Source of the DNA: RGIG4608 sp051867875
GTDB lineage: Bacteria > Bacillota > Clostridia > Oscillospirales > CAG-272
DNA length: 64,000 bases
Direction: 5' to 3'
Assembly: GCA_051867875.1 (NCBI GenBank)
Contig: JBJDZG010000004.1
Coordinates: forward strand, 1-64,000
The notes under the pieces were generated by a model, which was not told the DNA's origin, made no database searches, and was given only the letters and a program-made list of their open reading frames with translations. The position numbers and the translations under genes are program-made. Positions 53,724-61,446 of this stretch are shown in pieces. The stretch's first letter is position 1. Each line of letters starts with the position of its first letter.

Positions 53724-54806
53724 TTACGAAAGAATTATTTTAGCTATTCTCTCGCACGCGTGCCCGTCGCCGAAAACTAGGCTCCTTGAGCGCATTTTTG
53801 CGAGTTTTTCGCCGTCGTCAAAAACGGATAAAAATTCATTTTTTATTCTCTCCCTCTCACAGCCCACGAGCCTTATATTTCCGAGCTTTGCACCCTCCTC
53901 ACGCTCCGTCGTGTCACGCAAGAGAAAGAGCGGTATTCCGAGAAACGCCGCCTCCTCCTGAACTCCGCCGCTGTCCGTCAGCACCGCCGCCGAGCGCGAG
54001 AGAATATTGTGAAAATCGTACAGTGAAAGCGGTTCGCAAAGCTCAATATTCGGAACGTCGGAGAGTGCATTTTTGCACACTTCCCGCACGCGCGGATTAG
54101 GGTGCATCGGAAAAACGCCGAAAAGGTCCTCTCTTGCGAGCAAAATATCCTTAATTCCGAGCATTGACGAGTGCATTTTCTCGCCTAAATTTTCACGGCG
54201 GTGCATGGTTACAAGCAAAATCTTTCGCCCGTTTGCCCTCCCCAAAATCGTCGGGGAATACTCCTCTCCGACGGTGTACGAAAGTGCGTCAATCACCGTA
54301 TTTCCGACGGTGTAAATACCTTTTCTGCCCTCGTTTTCAAGCCTTTCTTGCGCAAGAGCAGTCGGAGCAAAAAGCAAATCGGACATAGCGTCAACGGCGA
54401 CTCTGTTAAACTCTTCGGGATAGGGCGAGTGGCTATTGTAGGTGCGGAGTCCCGCCTCGATATGTCCTATTTTGATTCCTTTGTAAAAGGCGGAAAGCGA
54501 CGCGCAAAACGCCGTCGTAGTGTCGCCGTGAACGAGTACGAGGTCGAATTTTTCCCTCTCAAAAAGCACCTCAAATTCTCGGAGCAGACGAACTGTCAAA
54601 TTGCCGAGAGTCTGCCCCTGCCTCATTATATTCATCGAAAAATCGGGCTCAACTCCGAAAAATTCAAACACGTTTTTCGACAGCTCCCTGTGCTGACCGC
54701 TGTCGCAGACGAGCACCTCTGCGCTCCCGTGCTTTCTGAGTTCAAGCACTAACGGTAGCATTTTTATCGCCTCGGGGCGAGTACCTAAAACACACAAAAT
54801 ACGCAT
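53724..54806 (-). CDS. wecB: Non-hydrolysing UDP-N-acetylglucosamine 2-epimerase
   Basis: Interconverts UDP-GlcNAc and UDP-ManNAc for teichoic acid or surface glycan synthesis. 360 residues; GTRPEAIKM start, HGDTTTAF, HIEAGLRT, MHRREN and TDSGGVQEEA motifs. The epimerase RDTTERPE motif reads RDTTEREE. It follows the DUF1934 gene by 55 nt. The start codon lies in the stem of a possible mRNA hairpin. Confidence 0.95.
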   Translation of the reverse strand: MRILCVLGTRPEAIKMLPLVLELRKHGSAEVLVCDSGQHRELSKNVFEFFGVEPDFSMNIMRQGQTLGNLTVRLLREFEVLFEREKFDLVLVHGDTTTAFCASLSAFYKGIKIGHIEAGLRTYNSHSPYPEEFNRVAVDAMSDLLFAPTALAQERLENEGRKGIYTVGNTVIDALSYTVGEEYSPTILGRANGRKILLVTMHRRENLGEKMHSSMLGIKDILLAREDLFGVFPMHPNPRVREVCKNALSDVPNIELCEPLSLYDFHNILSRSAAVLTDSGGVQEEAAFLGIPLFLLRDTTEREEGAKLGNIRLVGCERERIKNEFLSVFDDGEKLAKMRSRSLVFGDGHACERIAKIILS

Positions 54807-54842
54807 AACACAAACCTCTCTTTTTAGTCTATGTTATGCGTA
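54800..54842 (-). promoter_or_regulatory. mRNA hairpin masking the wecB start
   Basis: Minus strand: TACGCATAACA, 21-nt loop, TGTTATGCGTA, an 11-bp perfect inverted repeat. The wecB ATG (54806) is inside the 3' arm and the SD (AGAGAGGT) is in the loop. It could slow initiation or act as a switch; inferred from sequence only. Confidence 0.55.
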
Positions 54843-54861
54843 AAACTGCATATTATTCACT

Positions 54862-55392
54862 TTATTCGGGAGTATTCGAGTCCTCGAAAATCTCAATCGT
54901 GAAATGAGTTCTCTCCGCTTGCGCGCCTCTTATCTCCACGATATAATCAAGCTCGATTTTTCCGTCTTCGAGCAAAGTATTTTTTATATCTTTGGTGTTG
55001 ACGCAAATCTCGAATGGCATATATTCCGTCTGATATGAGCAGATATGTCGCTTGCCCTTTTCAAAAACCAGAATGGTGTTAACAGCACCGTTTCGCATCA
55101 TCGTTACAAGCCCGGGATTTGAACGCTCAAAGCGCACCTGCGTGCTCGAGCCCTCCATTCCCGTCAGCTCGCTCTCCTCGTATGCTATTATCACACGCTC
55201 ATCGGTTATATACAGTTCGCCCTCGGAAAACATTTCAATGGGGCCGTCGTCCTCCTCGACTGTGCTCTCTACTTCGTCCGGCTCGTCGTCAAATAAATCC
55301 CCGTCCTCACCGCCGAACAAGCTCTCAAAAAACTTTTCCTCGCTCGCCTCGCGCACAGAAACCAGCTTAATTCTGATATTCTTCTTAATCAT
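54862..55392 (-). CDS. DUF1934 (calycin-like) protein
   Basis: 176 residues. Beta-rich protein of the DUF1934/YwiB type; the N-terminal part carries an acidic insertion (about 28-60, many Asp and Glu) before the conserved YITDERVIIAYEESELTGMEG core. The C-terminal half has VVE-IRG strands. Function unknown; in B. subtilis ywiB neighbours argS. It is upstream of wecB. No promoter clear in the 26 nt before it. Confidence 0.7.
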   Translation of the reverse strand: MIKKNIRIKLVSVREASEEKFFESLFGGEDGDLFDDEPDEVESTVEEDDGPIEMFSEGELYITDERVIIAYEESELTGMEGSSTQVRFERSNPGLVTMMRNGAVNTILVFEKGKRHICSYQTEYMPFEICVNTKDIKNTLLEDGKIELDYIVEIRGAQAERTHFTIEIFEDSNTPE

Positions 55393-55417
55393 ATACGATA
55401 AAACCTCGCTTTCGGTC

Positions 55418-55463
55418 TGTATAGATGAAAAAGCACCCTATCGGGTGCTTTTTCATCTATACA
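55418..55463. terminator. Long perfect hairpin, terminator of the restriction-modification operon
   Basis: A 21-bp perfect stem around loop TATC; the core AAAAAGCACCC/GGGTGCTTTTT is a typical bidirectional terminator, extended outward by TGTATAGATG/CATCTATACA. It lies 33 nt past the methyltransferase stop and marks the left edge of the A+T-rich island. Confidence 0.8.
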
Positions 55464-55495
55464 CGATAGTATTCTAATAAAAAATGACACCGCAT

Positions 55496-56587
55496 TTATT
55501 CAAAAGAATTAAAGTCTATAATCGATACGTCAGGAATTCTTTTTTTTATCACTTTCATAGCAATGTTTGAATTATCAATTCCAATATACTTTCTACCGTT
55601 ATTTTTGGCAGCCAATAGAGTAGTTCCGCTTCCTGCAAAACAATCCAATACAATACTATCACTTTTTGAAGATTGCTTTACTATTAAATCAAGCATATCA
55701 AGATTTTTTTGAGTCGGATACAATGGATATTGCGGGTCTTTGAAATTCCAAATATCTTGGATTTTTTTACCCTTATGTTCATCGGCATATTTGATTATTC
55801 TAGGATTTCCTTTTGATGACCATTCAATAAGTCCGATTGAATCTAATTTGTCAAATTCCGTCGGATTTGTTCTCCAGTGCCTGCCCTCAGGTGGATTCAT
55901 ATTTCTCCACGGCATCCCTGTAGGGCTTGTAGAACTTGATTCTCCGGGAGCATGCAAAGGAATAGTAGTGTATCTTCTGCCGTTTTTATCTATTTTTGTG
56001 AATCTTTTGGCCAATTCTTCATCATCGCACTTAATTTTTATGTTATTCCATATGTTTTTTGATGATTTAGTATACAACAAAATCATATCTTTATGATTGC
56101 CATAAGCGCGCCTGTCAAAATTTTTAGGATTTGATTTTATTCTTGTAATATCGTTCTTAAAAGATGATTCGCCAAAAATTTCATCTAAAATAACCTTAAA
56201 ATAATGTCCCATTTTCAAATCAATATGAACATATAGACTTCCTTCCTCAGAAAGCAATTCATATATCAGGACAAAACATCTGTACATAAAATTAATAAAT
56301 TCATCTTTTGTCATTTCGTCCGAATATGCAATTTCACCATTCTTGGGACGACTGATTGTGCTTGCTCTTGTATCAGTAACAGAAAACTCTTGATTGGTAT
56401 TGAATGGTGGGTCAATATATACCAAATCTATTTTTCCTCTATATTCATTCAACATTGAGGACATTACTTCCAAGTTATCACCCTCAACTACAAAAGAGTG
56501 ATCAATGAAAGGAAGACTTTTTTCGGCATTCTTAAACCTCAGAACTATATCTTCTTTGGATTCTTTTCCATCAAATATTATTTTCAT
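55496..56587 (-). CDS. DNA N6-adenine/N4-cytosine methyltransferase, beta class, type II-like
   Basis: 363 residues. The catalytic motif DPPF (59-62) precedes the SAM motif FAGSG (317-321), the beta-class order, with a long target-recognition segment between. Such enzymes protect DNA against the cognate endonuclease. It starts 10 nt after the endonuclease-like gene, so one transcript makes both. AAGGC lies 9 nt before the ATG. Codon use is clearly A+T-rich compared with neighbours, suggesting transfer. The recognition site is unknown. Confidence 0.9.
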   Translation of the reverse strand: MKIIFDGKESKEDIVLRFKNAEKSLPFIDHSFVVEGDNLEVMSSMLNEYRGKIDLVYIDPPFNTNQEFSVTDTRASTISRPKNGEIAYSDEMTKDEFINFMYRCFVLIYELLSEEGSLYVHIDLKMGHYFKVILDEIFGESSFKNDITRIKSNPKNFDRRAYGNHKDMILLYTKSSKNIWNNIKIKCDDEELAKRFTKIDKNGRRYTTIPLHAPGESSSTSPTGMPWRNMNPPEGRHWRTNPTEFDKLDSIGLIEWSSKGNPRIIKYADEHKGKKIQDIWNFKDPQYPLYPTQKNLDMLDLIVKQSSKSDSIVLDCFAGSGTTLLAAKNNGRKYIGIDNSNIAMKVIKKRIPDVSIIDFNSFE

Positions 56588-56597
56588 CTTCTTTGCC

Positions 56598-57398
56598 TTA
56601 AATTGAGTACAAAAATTCTCTTAAAACTAAGCTGGATAGGATAATTTGTTCATCATTTTCAATAAGATGCTTATGCATTTTGTTACCTGAATTAATGTAC
56701 AACACACCATCACAAATAGCTATTTTTATTACTTCAACATTCAATCTGTTTGGAAGCAACGGTAATGTTATAGTTGAAATTGCGTCTTCAAACTGCCTGT
56801 CTTGATGGCCTCCGAAATCAGTTATAAACTTTGCTTCCCCAATAACATATTTATTGTTACATCTTGCTATAAAATCCAGTCCTTTGCTATGATTATATCC
56901 CAAGTATTCCTCAGCAAATTTCTTCATTTCCAAATCGGAGATATTCAATACAGCATTTTCTTCAGTAGATAAAAAATCGATTGCATTATGATAGATAGGA
57001 AGTCCCAAAACTCCACTTTCAATCCATCTTTTAAATAACGGACCTATTTGTCTGTTGGTTTCTTTAGGCTCTGTACATTTTTCAAAAATTGAATCTAATC
57101 CCATTTCATAAAGATTGCCTGCCAGTCTGTTAATCGTTTCAGGATTTCTTTCGATTGATGACGGATCTCTCTTTAAGTATGCTACATACGAATCCTTTAT
57201 AGGAAATAAATCCAAATACAATAAATTCCGTACCAAATCATCATTGTTCCGACGTTCAAATGAAGTTTTTATCCTACTCCATTTATCCCAACTTATTTCT
57301 CTTCTCAGATTTGGAGACATTGGATATACTCTAAACAAAGAATCAAGATAGTTTCTCTGGTTTGCAAATTCTACACTGATTTGTGTCCAATAATTCAT
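56598..57398 (-). CDS. Type II-like restriction endonuclease, PD-(D/E)xK fold
   Basis: 266 residues. D175 with ExK at E188-K190 (GLDFIAR, then VIGEAKF) forms the PD-(D/E)xK nuclease site, followed by GGHQDRQFED. The pairing with a beta-class methyltransferase makes it a restriction enzyme. The WTQISVEFANQRNYLD start and LDLFPIKDSYVAYLK segments recall the Tsp45I-type group, but this is from memory. The GGGGGAT SD is 6 nt from the ATG. The gene is A+T-rich and precedes the methyltransferase. Confidence 0.78.
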   Translation of the reverse strand: MNYWTQISVEFANQRNYLDSLFRVYPMSPNLRREISWDKWSRIKTSFERRNNDDLVRNLLYLDLFPIKDSYVAYLKRDPSSIERNPETINRLAGNLYEMGLDSIFEKCTEPKETNRQIGPLFKRWIESGVLGLPIYHNAIDFLSTEENAVLNISDLEMKKFAEEYLGYNHSKGLDFIARCNNKYVIGEAKFITDFGGHQDRQFEDAISTITLPLLPNRLNVEVIKIAICDGVLYINSGNKMHKHLIENDEQIILSSLVLREFLYSI

Positions 57399-57461
57399 AA
57401 TTTATCCCCCATTTATATTTTGATCAAAAAATCAGTCTGCTTTCGTTTCAATCTAAAAATC

Positions 57462-57490
57462 ATTATAACATGTTTTGAGAAGTTTGTCCA
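57462..57490 (-). promoter_or_regulatory. Promoter of the restriction-modification operon
   Basis: Minus strand: -35 TGGACA (57485-57490), 17-bp spacer, -10 TATAAT (57462-57467). The rest of 57399-57569 holds no gene that I can support. Confidence 0.65.
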
Positions 57491-57569
57491 GCTATTTATG
57501 TAATTTTTACAAACCTATCTAAAAATTAAACAATACTCATAATAAGCTTGAACGCAAAAAAGTAAAAAT

Positions 57570-57609
57570 AAAAGTCTTGACACTTTTAATCATTTGTATC
57601 AAGACTTTT
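57570..57609 (-). terminator. Terminator of the tRNA operon
   Basis: Minus strand AAAAGTCTTGA, 18-nt loop, TCAAGACTTTT, then a T-rich tail. It lies 3 nt past tRNA-His. Confidence 0.75.
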
Positions 57610-57612
57610 ATA

Positions 57613-57690
57613 TGGGGTGAGTGATGGGATTCGAACCCACGGCCTCCAGGGCCACAACCTGGCGCTATAACCAACTTAGCTACACCCACC
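57613..57690 (-). tRNA. tRNA-His(GTG)
   Basis: 78 nt with an encoded CCA. Anticodon GTG in the loop after CCAGG; TTCGAAT T-loop. The acceptor stem has 8 bp including the extra G-1:C73 pair that identifies tRNA-His. Confidence 0.96.
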
Positions 57691-57693
57691 GTA

Positions 57694-57770
57694 TGGCGTG
57701 CCTTGAGGGATTCGAACCCCCGACCTACTGCTTAGAAGGCAGTTGCTCTATCCGACTGAGCTAAAGGCAC
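57694..57770 (-). tRNA. tRNA-Arg(TCT)
   Basis: 77 nt with encoded CCA. Anticodon loop CTTCTAA gives TCT; TTCGAAT T-loop; acceptor GTGCCTT pairs with AAGGCAC. Reads AGA/AGG. Confidence 0.96.
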
Positions 57771-57794
57771 ACAATAAGCCGACGAATGTCGGCT

Positions 57795-57868
<74 letters not shown>

Positions 57869-57895
57869 ATAGCGCTTTTCAAATAACGCTTAATT

Positions 57896-57924
57896 ATAAT
57901 ATCACAAATCTTTTTCCTTGTCAA
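57896..57924 (-). promoter_or_regulatory. Promoter of the tRNA operon
   Basis: Minus strand: -35 TTGACA (57919-57924), 17-bp spacer, -10 TATTAT (57896-57901). Confidence 0.72.
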
Positions 57925-57973
57925 TACTTTTTTGTTGTTTTTTTGGATTTTTTTCGGAATTTTCAAAAAGGTA

Positions 57974-58002
57974 TTGAAACTTTAACTAAAATTTGATATT
58001 AT
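57974..58002 (+). promoter_or_regulatory. Promoter of yqeG-pepP
   Basis: -35 TTGAAA (57974-57979), 17-bp spacer, -10 TATTAT (57997-58002), about 32 nt before the start. Confidence 0.7.
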
Positions 58003-58034
58003 ATAAATATCCTGTGACGGAAAGGAAAAATAAT

Positions 58035-58559
58035 ATGTTCGATTATTTGTCCCCTGACTTTTATTTCAGCAAATTCAGCGACATAAAGCCTGAATTTCTG
58101 AGAGAAAATAATATAAGAACGCTTCTTGTTGATATAGACAACACTCTGGCTCCCTACGAGCAGTCCGAGCCCGACGATAAAATTTTAGCGTGGCTTGATT
58201 CGCTTAATAAAAACGGAATCAAGTTTGCTTTTATCTCCAACAATTCGAGCGACAAAAGAGTAATTCGCTTCAACAAAAAGATTGGCGCTCCCGCCTACTG
58301 CAAGGCAGGAAAGCCGTTTGCCAAAAAGAGCATCAGGAAGGCGCTTATAGAACTTGACGGCGATATTTCAAGCTCTGCTTTTTTGGGCGACCAGATTTTT
58401 ACCGATATCTGCGCGGGCAAATTCTGCGGTATGAGAGCCATTCTCGTGCCTCCCATCAAGGACAAGACAAGCTTATTTTTCCGATTCAAGAGAACTCTTG
58501 AAAAACCCGTTATGAATCACTATTTTAAGAAACACGGCATAAAAAAATCCGCCGTATAA
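58035..58559 (+). CDS. YqeG-family HAD-IIIA phosphatase
   Basis: 174 residues. HAD motifs: DIDNT (33-37) with the nucleophile D33 and acid D35, SNN (68-70), and GDQxxTD (118-124). YqeG-type phosphatases are the bacterial relatives of the mitochondrial PGP phosphatase Gep4, so a role in phosphatidylglycerophosphate turnover is possible. The ATG at 58035 has AAAGGA 8 nt upstream; an earlier in-frame start lacks an SD. Confidence 0.88.
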   Translation: MFDYLSPDFYFSKFSDIKPEFLRENNIRTLLVDIDNTLAPYEQSEPDDKILAWLDSLNKNGIKFAFISNNSSDKRVIRFNKKIGAPAYCKAGKPFAKKSIRKALIELDGDISSSAFLGDQIFTDICAGKFCGMRAILVPPIKDKTSLFFRFKRTLEKPVMNHYFKKHGIKKSAV

Positions 58560-58572
58560 TTAAGGAGAAAAT

Positions 58573-59658
58573 ATGACACAGCTTAAAAGATTACAACAGA
58601 TAATGAGAGAAAACGGTACAGAGGGCATTCTTCTCTCCTCCACTCTCAATCAGCGCTATATTTCAAATTTCGCGTATGACGACGGCTATATTTTGGTGCT
58701 CTGCGAAAAAGCCTTCCTTCTTACGGACTTCCGGTACACAGAGGCGGCAGAAAAGCAGGTGAACGCGGATGATTTCGAGATAGTAGTTCCCAAAATCTCA
58801 CACCTGAAAATGATAGCAAATCTCGCCGAGGAAAACGGAATTTCAAATATCCTCGTCGAAGAGGACTCTCTTTCCCTTTCCGAACTTTCGAGATTCGTAA
58901 AGGTTGCAGAGGGTAAAATCAACTACGTCGAGGGCGCATCAAAAATCCTGACGACTATGAGAATGGTAAAGACCGAGTCCGAACTTGCATCGATGGCAAA
59001 GGCTCAACAGATTACCGATATGGCGTTTTCGCACATTCTCGATTTCATCACTCCCAACATGACCGAAATTGACGTAGCTCTTGAAATAGAATTTTTCATG
59101 CGCAAAAACGGCGCAGAGCGCACCTCTTTTGACACTATCGCCGTTTCCGGAACGGCTTCGTCAATGCCCCACGGCGTTCCGAGAAACTGCAAGCTCGAAC
59201 GCGGATTTCTTACGATGGACTTCGGCTGCGTAGTTGACGGATACTGCTCCGATATGACGAGAACCGTATCTCTCGGAAAAGCCGACCTCGATATGAAGAA
59301 GGTTTATTACACCGTACTCAAAGCGCAGACCGAGGCGTTGAGTGCCGCTGCAGACGGCGAGCGCGGCTGCTACCGCCTTGACGAGATAGCAAGAGATATC
59401 ATCAACGGTGCGGGCTTTGAGGGCAGATTCGGACACTCACTCGGACACGGCGTAGGTATGTTCATTCATGAGTCCCCCCGTCTTGCTCCCGGTATGGACA
59501 AGGGCGCGCTTCTCGTTCCCGGTAACGTCGTAACGTTCGAGCCCGGAATCTACATTCCCGAAAAGTACGGTTGCAGAATTGAGGATATGGCGGCAATCAC
59601 CGAGGACGGTATTATCGACTTTACGAAGAGCGACAAGGAGCTTATAGAGCTTTTCTGA
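58573..59658 (+). CDS. M24-family aminopeptidase (Xaa-Pro peptidase-like)
   Basis: 361 residues. An N-terminal creatinase-like domain (about 1-130) is followed by the pita-bread domain. Metal ligands are D216, D227, H292, E323 and E337 in the expected order, so it is probably an active dimetal enzyme. Members cleave X-Pro bonds; in B. subtilis the equivalent is YqhT. AAGGAG is 6 nt from the ATG; it follows yqeG by 13 nt. efp often follows but is not here. Confidence 0.92.
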   Translation: MTQLKRLQQIMRENGTEGILLSSTLNQRYISNFAYDDGYILVLCEKAFLLTDFRYTEAAEKQVNADDFEIVVPKISHLKMIANLAEENGISNILVEEDSLSLSELSRFVKVAEGKINYVEGASKILTTMRMVKTESELASMAKAQQITDMAFSHILDFITPNMTEIDVALEIEFFMRKNGAERTSFDTIAVSGTASSMPHGVPRNCKLERGFLTMDFGCVVDGYCSDMTRTVSLGKADLDMKKVYYTVLKAQTEALSAAADGERGCYRLDEIARDIINGAGFEGRFGHSLGHGVGMFIHESPRLAPGMDKGALLVPGNVVTFEPGIYIPEKYGCRIEDMAAITEDGIIDFTKSDKELIELF

Positions 59659-59681
59659 TTACCGCTGACAAAGAAATAAAT

Positions 59682-59712
59682 CATGCCTTCCGATATGGAA
59701 GGCATTTTTTAT
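59682..59712 (+). terminator. Terminator of yqeG-pepP
   Basis: ATGCCTTCC, 5-nt loop, GGAAGGCAT, then T-run. Confidence 0.88.
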
Positions 59713-59742
59713 CAATTTTATGCTGAAATTTTAATAAATATA

Positions 59743-59771
59743 TTGATTTATGAGTAAAAATAATGTAAAAT
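59743..59771 (+). promoter_or_regulatory. Promoter of prfC
   Basis: -35 TTGATT (59743-59748), 17-bp spacer, -10 TAAAAT (59766-59771), 41 nt before the start. Confidence 0.6.
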
Positions 59772-59812
59772 GAAAAAGATGTGTATTTATTTTATGGTTT
59801 TCAGAGGTAAAA

Positions 59813-61402
59813 ATGACAAACGAAAAAGAAATAAAAAGAAGACGAACATTTGCTATAATCTCACACCCGGACGCAGGTAAAACGACGCTTACCGAGAAAT
59901 TTCTTCTCTACGGCGGTGCAATTCAGTCCGCAGGCACGGTCAAGGGCAAGGCAAGCGACCGCCACGCGACGAGCGACTGGATGGACCTTGAAAAACAGCG
60001 CGGTATCTCTATTACCTCGTCCGTTATGCAGTTTGAGTACGACGGTTATTGCATAAATATACTTGACACCCCGGGGCATCAGGACTTCTCCGAGGACACT
60101 TACAGAACTCTTATGGCGGCTGACAGCGCGGTAATGGTTATCGATGCGGCAAAGGGCATCGAGCCGCAGACGCGCAAGCTCTTCAAGGTCTGCGCTATGC
60201 GCGACATTCCGATATTTACGTTTATAAACAAGCTCGACCGCGAGGCGAGGGACCCATTTGACTTGCTCGACGAGCTTGAACGCGAGTTCGGCATAGGCAC
60301 GTATCCTATGAACTGGCCCATCGGTTGCGGAGTAGGATTTAAGGGAGTTTTCGACCGTGAAAAGCGCTCGATTTTAGCTTTTGACGAGTTTCACAGCGGA
60401 CGAAACAAAATTGAAGGCATTGAGTGCGACATTACCGAAATAGAAAAAATGGACTCACTCATCGGCGAATACGACCGTAAAGCGCTCGTTGACCAGATAG
60501 AGCTTCTCGACGTCGCAAGCTATGAATTTGACCTTGAAAAGGTGCGCCACGGCAAGCTCTCGCCCGTATTCTTCGGCTCGGCTCTCAACAATTTCGGCGT
60601 TGAGCCATTCTTAAAGAGCTTCTTGCAGATGACGACTTCTCCACTGCCCCGTCAGGCGGGAGATACATTAGTTGACCCCTTTGACGACACGTTCTCCGCT
60701 TTCGTATTCAAAATTCAGGCGAATATGAACAAAGCGCACCGCGACAGAATCGCGTTTATGCGAATCTGCTCGGGCAAATTTGAGAGAAATAAGGAATATC
60801 TTCACGTTCAGAACAACAAGGTTGCAAAGCTCTCCCAGCCCCAACAGATGATGGCAGAACAGCGCGAGATTGTCGATTGCGCTTATGCAGGCGACATTAT
60901 CGGCGTGTTTGACCCGGGTATTTTCTCCATCGGCGACACAGTATGCGACCCGAGCGTCAGATTTACATTTGAGAAAATTCCCACCTTTGCACCCGAGCAT
61001 TTTGCGTTAGTTGAGCAAAAGGATTCGATGAAGAGAAAGCAATTTGCAAAAGGTATGAACCAGATAGCGCAAGAGGGTGCAATTCAGATATTCTTCGAGC
61101 CAAATTCGGGTATGGAACGAGTAATCGTCGGCGTTGTCGGCGTGCTTCAGTTTGAGGTGCTTGAATACCGCTTAAAGCACGAGTACGGCGTTGATATCAT
61201 TCGCCGTCCCATGCCCCAGCAGTTCATTCGTTGGATTGAAAATGAGAATATTGACGTAAATTCTCTGACTCTTGACACGGACACCAAGTGGGTACAGGAT
61301 TTCAGAGGAAACAATCTTCTTATTTTCCCGCGCGAGTGGAGTATCCGTTGGGCGCTCGAAAAGAACAAAGACCTCGTTCTCAAAGAATTTCACGAGGGAT
61401 AA
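59813..61402 (+). CDS. prfC: Peptide chain release factor 3 (RF3)
   Basis: GTPase that removes RF1/RF2 after termination. 529 residues: G1 SHPDAGKTT (17-25), the RGISITSS switch I, G3 DTPGH, G4 NKLD, then domains II and III. The length matches bacterial RF3. AGAGGT precedes the ATG by 4 nt. Monocistronic, with its own terminator. Confidence 0.96.
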   Translation: MTNEKEIKRRRTFAIISHPDAGKTTLTEKFLLYGGAIQSAGTVKGKASDRHATSDWMDLEKQRGISITSSVMQFEYDGYCINILDTPGHQDFSEDTYRTLMAADSAVMVIDAAKGIEPQTRKLFKVCAMRDIPIFTFINKLDREARDPFDLLDELEREFGIGTYPMNWPIGCGVGFKGVFDREKRSILAFDEFHSGRNKIEGIECDITEIEKMDSLIGEYDRKALVDQIELLDVASYEFDLEKVRHGKLSPVFFGSALNNFGVEPFLKSFLQMTTSPLPRQAGDTLVDPFDDTFSAFVFKIQANMNKAHRDRIAFMRICSGKFERNKEYLHVQNNKVAKLSQPQQMMAEQREIVDCAYAGDIIGVFDPGIFSIGDTVCDPSVRFTFEKIPTFAPEHFALVEQKDSMKRKQFAKGMNQIAQEGAIQIFFEPNSGMERVIVGVVGVLQFEVLEYRLKHEYGVDIIRRPMPQQFIRWIENENIDVNSLTLDTDTKWVQDFRGNNLLIFPREWSIRWALEKNKDLVLKEFHEG

Positions 61403-61407
61403 TACAA

Positions 61408-61446
61408 ATAAAAAGGGATAGCCAAGCTATCCCTTTTGATTTTTTA
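61408..61446. terminator. Bidirectional terminator, prfC / alaS
   Basis: AAAAGGGATAG, 5-nt loop, CTATCCCTTTT followed by T-runs. It lies at the alaS stop and ends prfC in the other direction. Confidence 0.88.

Noticed and set aside
55393..57613. Integrative element with att repeats at tRNA-His
   Set aside because: No copy of the tRNA 3' end at the left border and no integrase; only an R-M pair is present.
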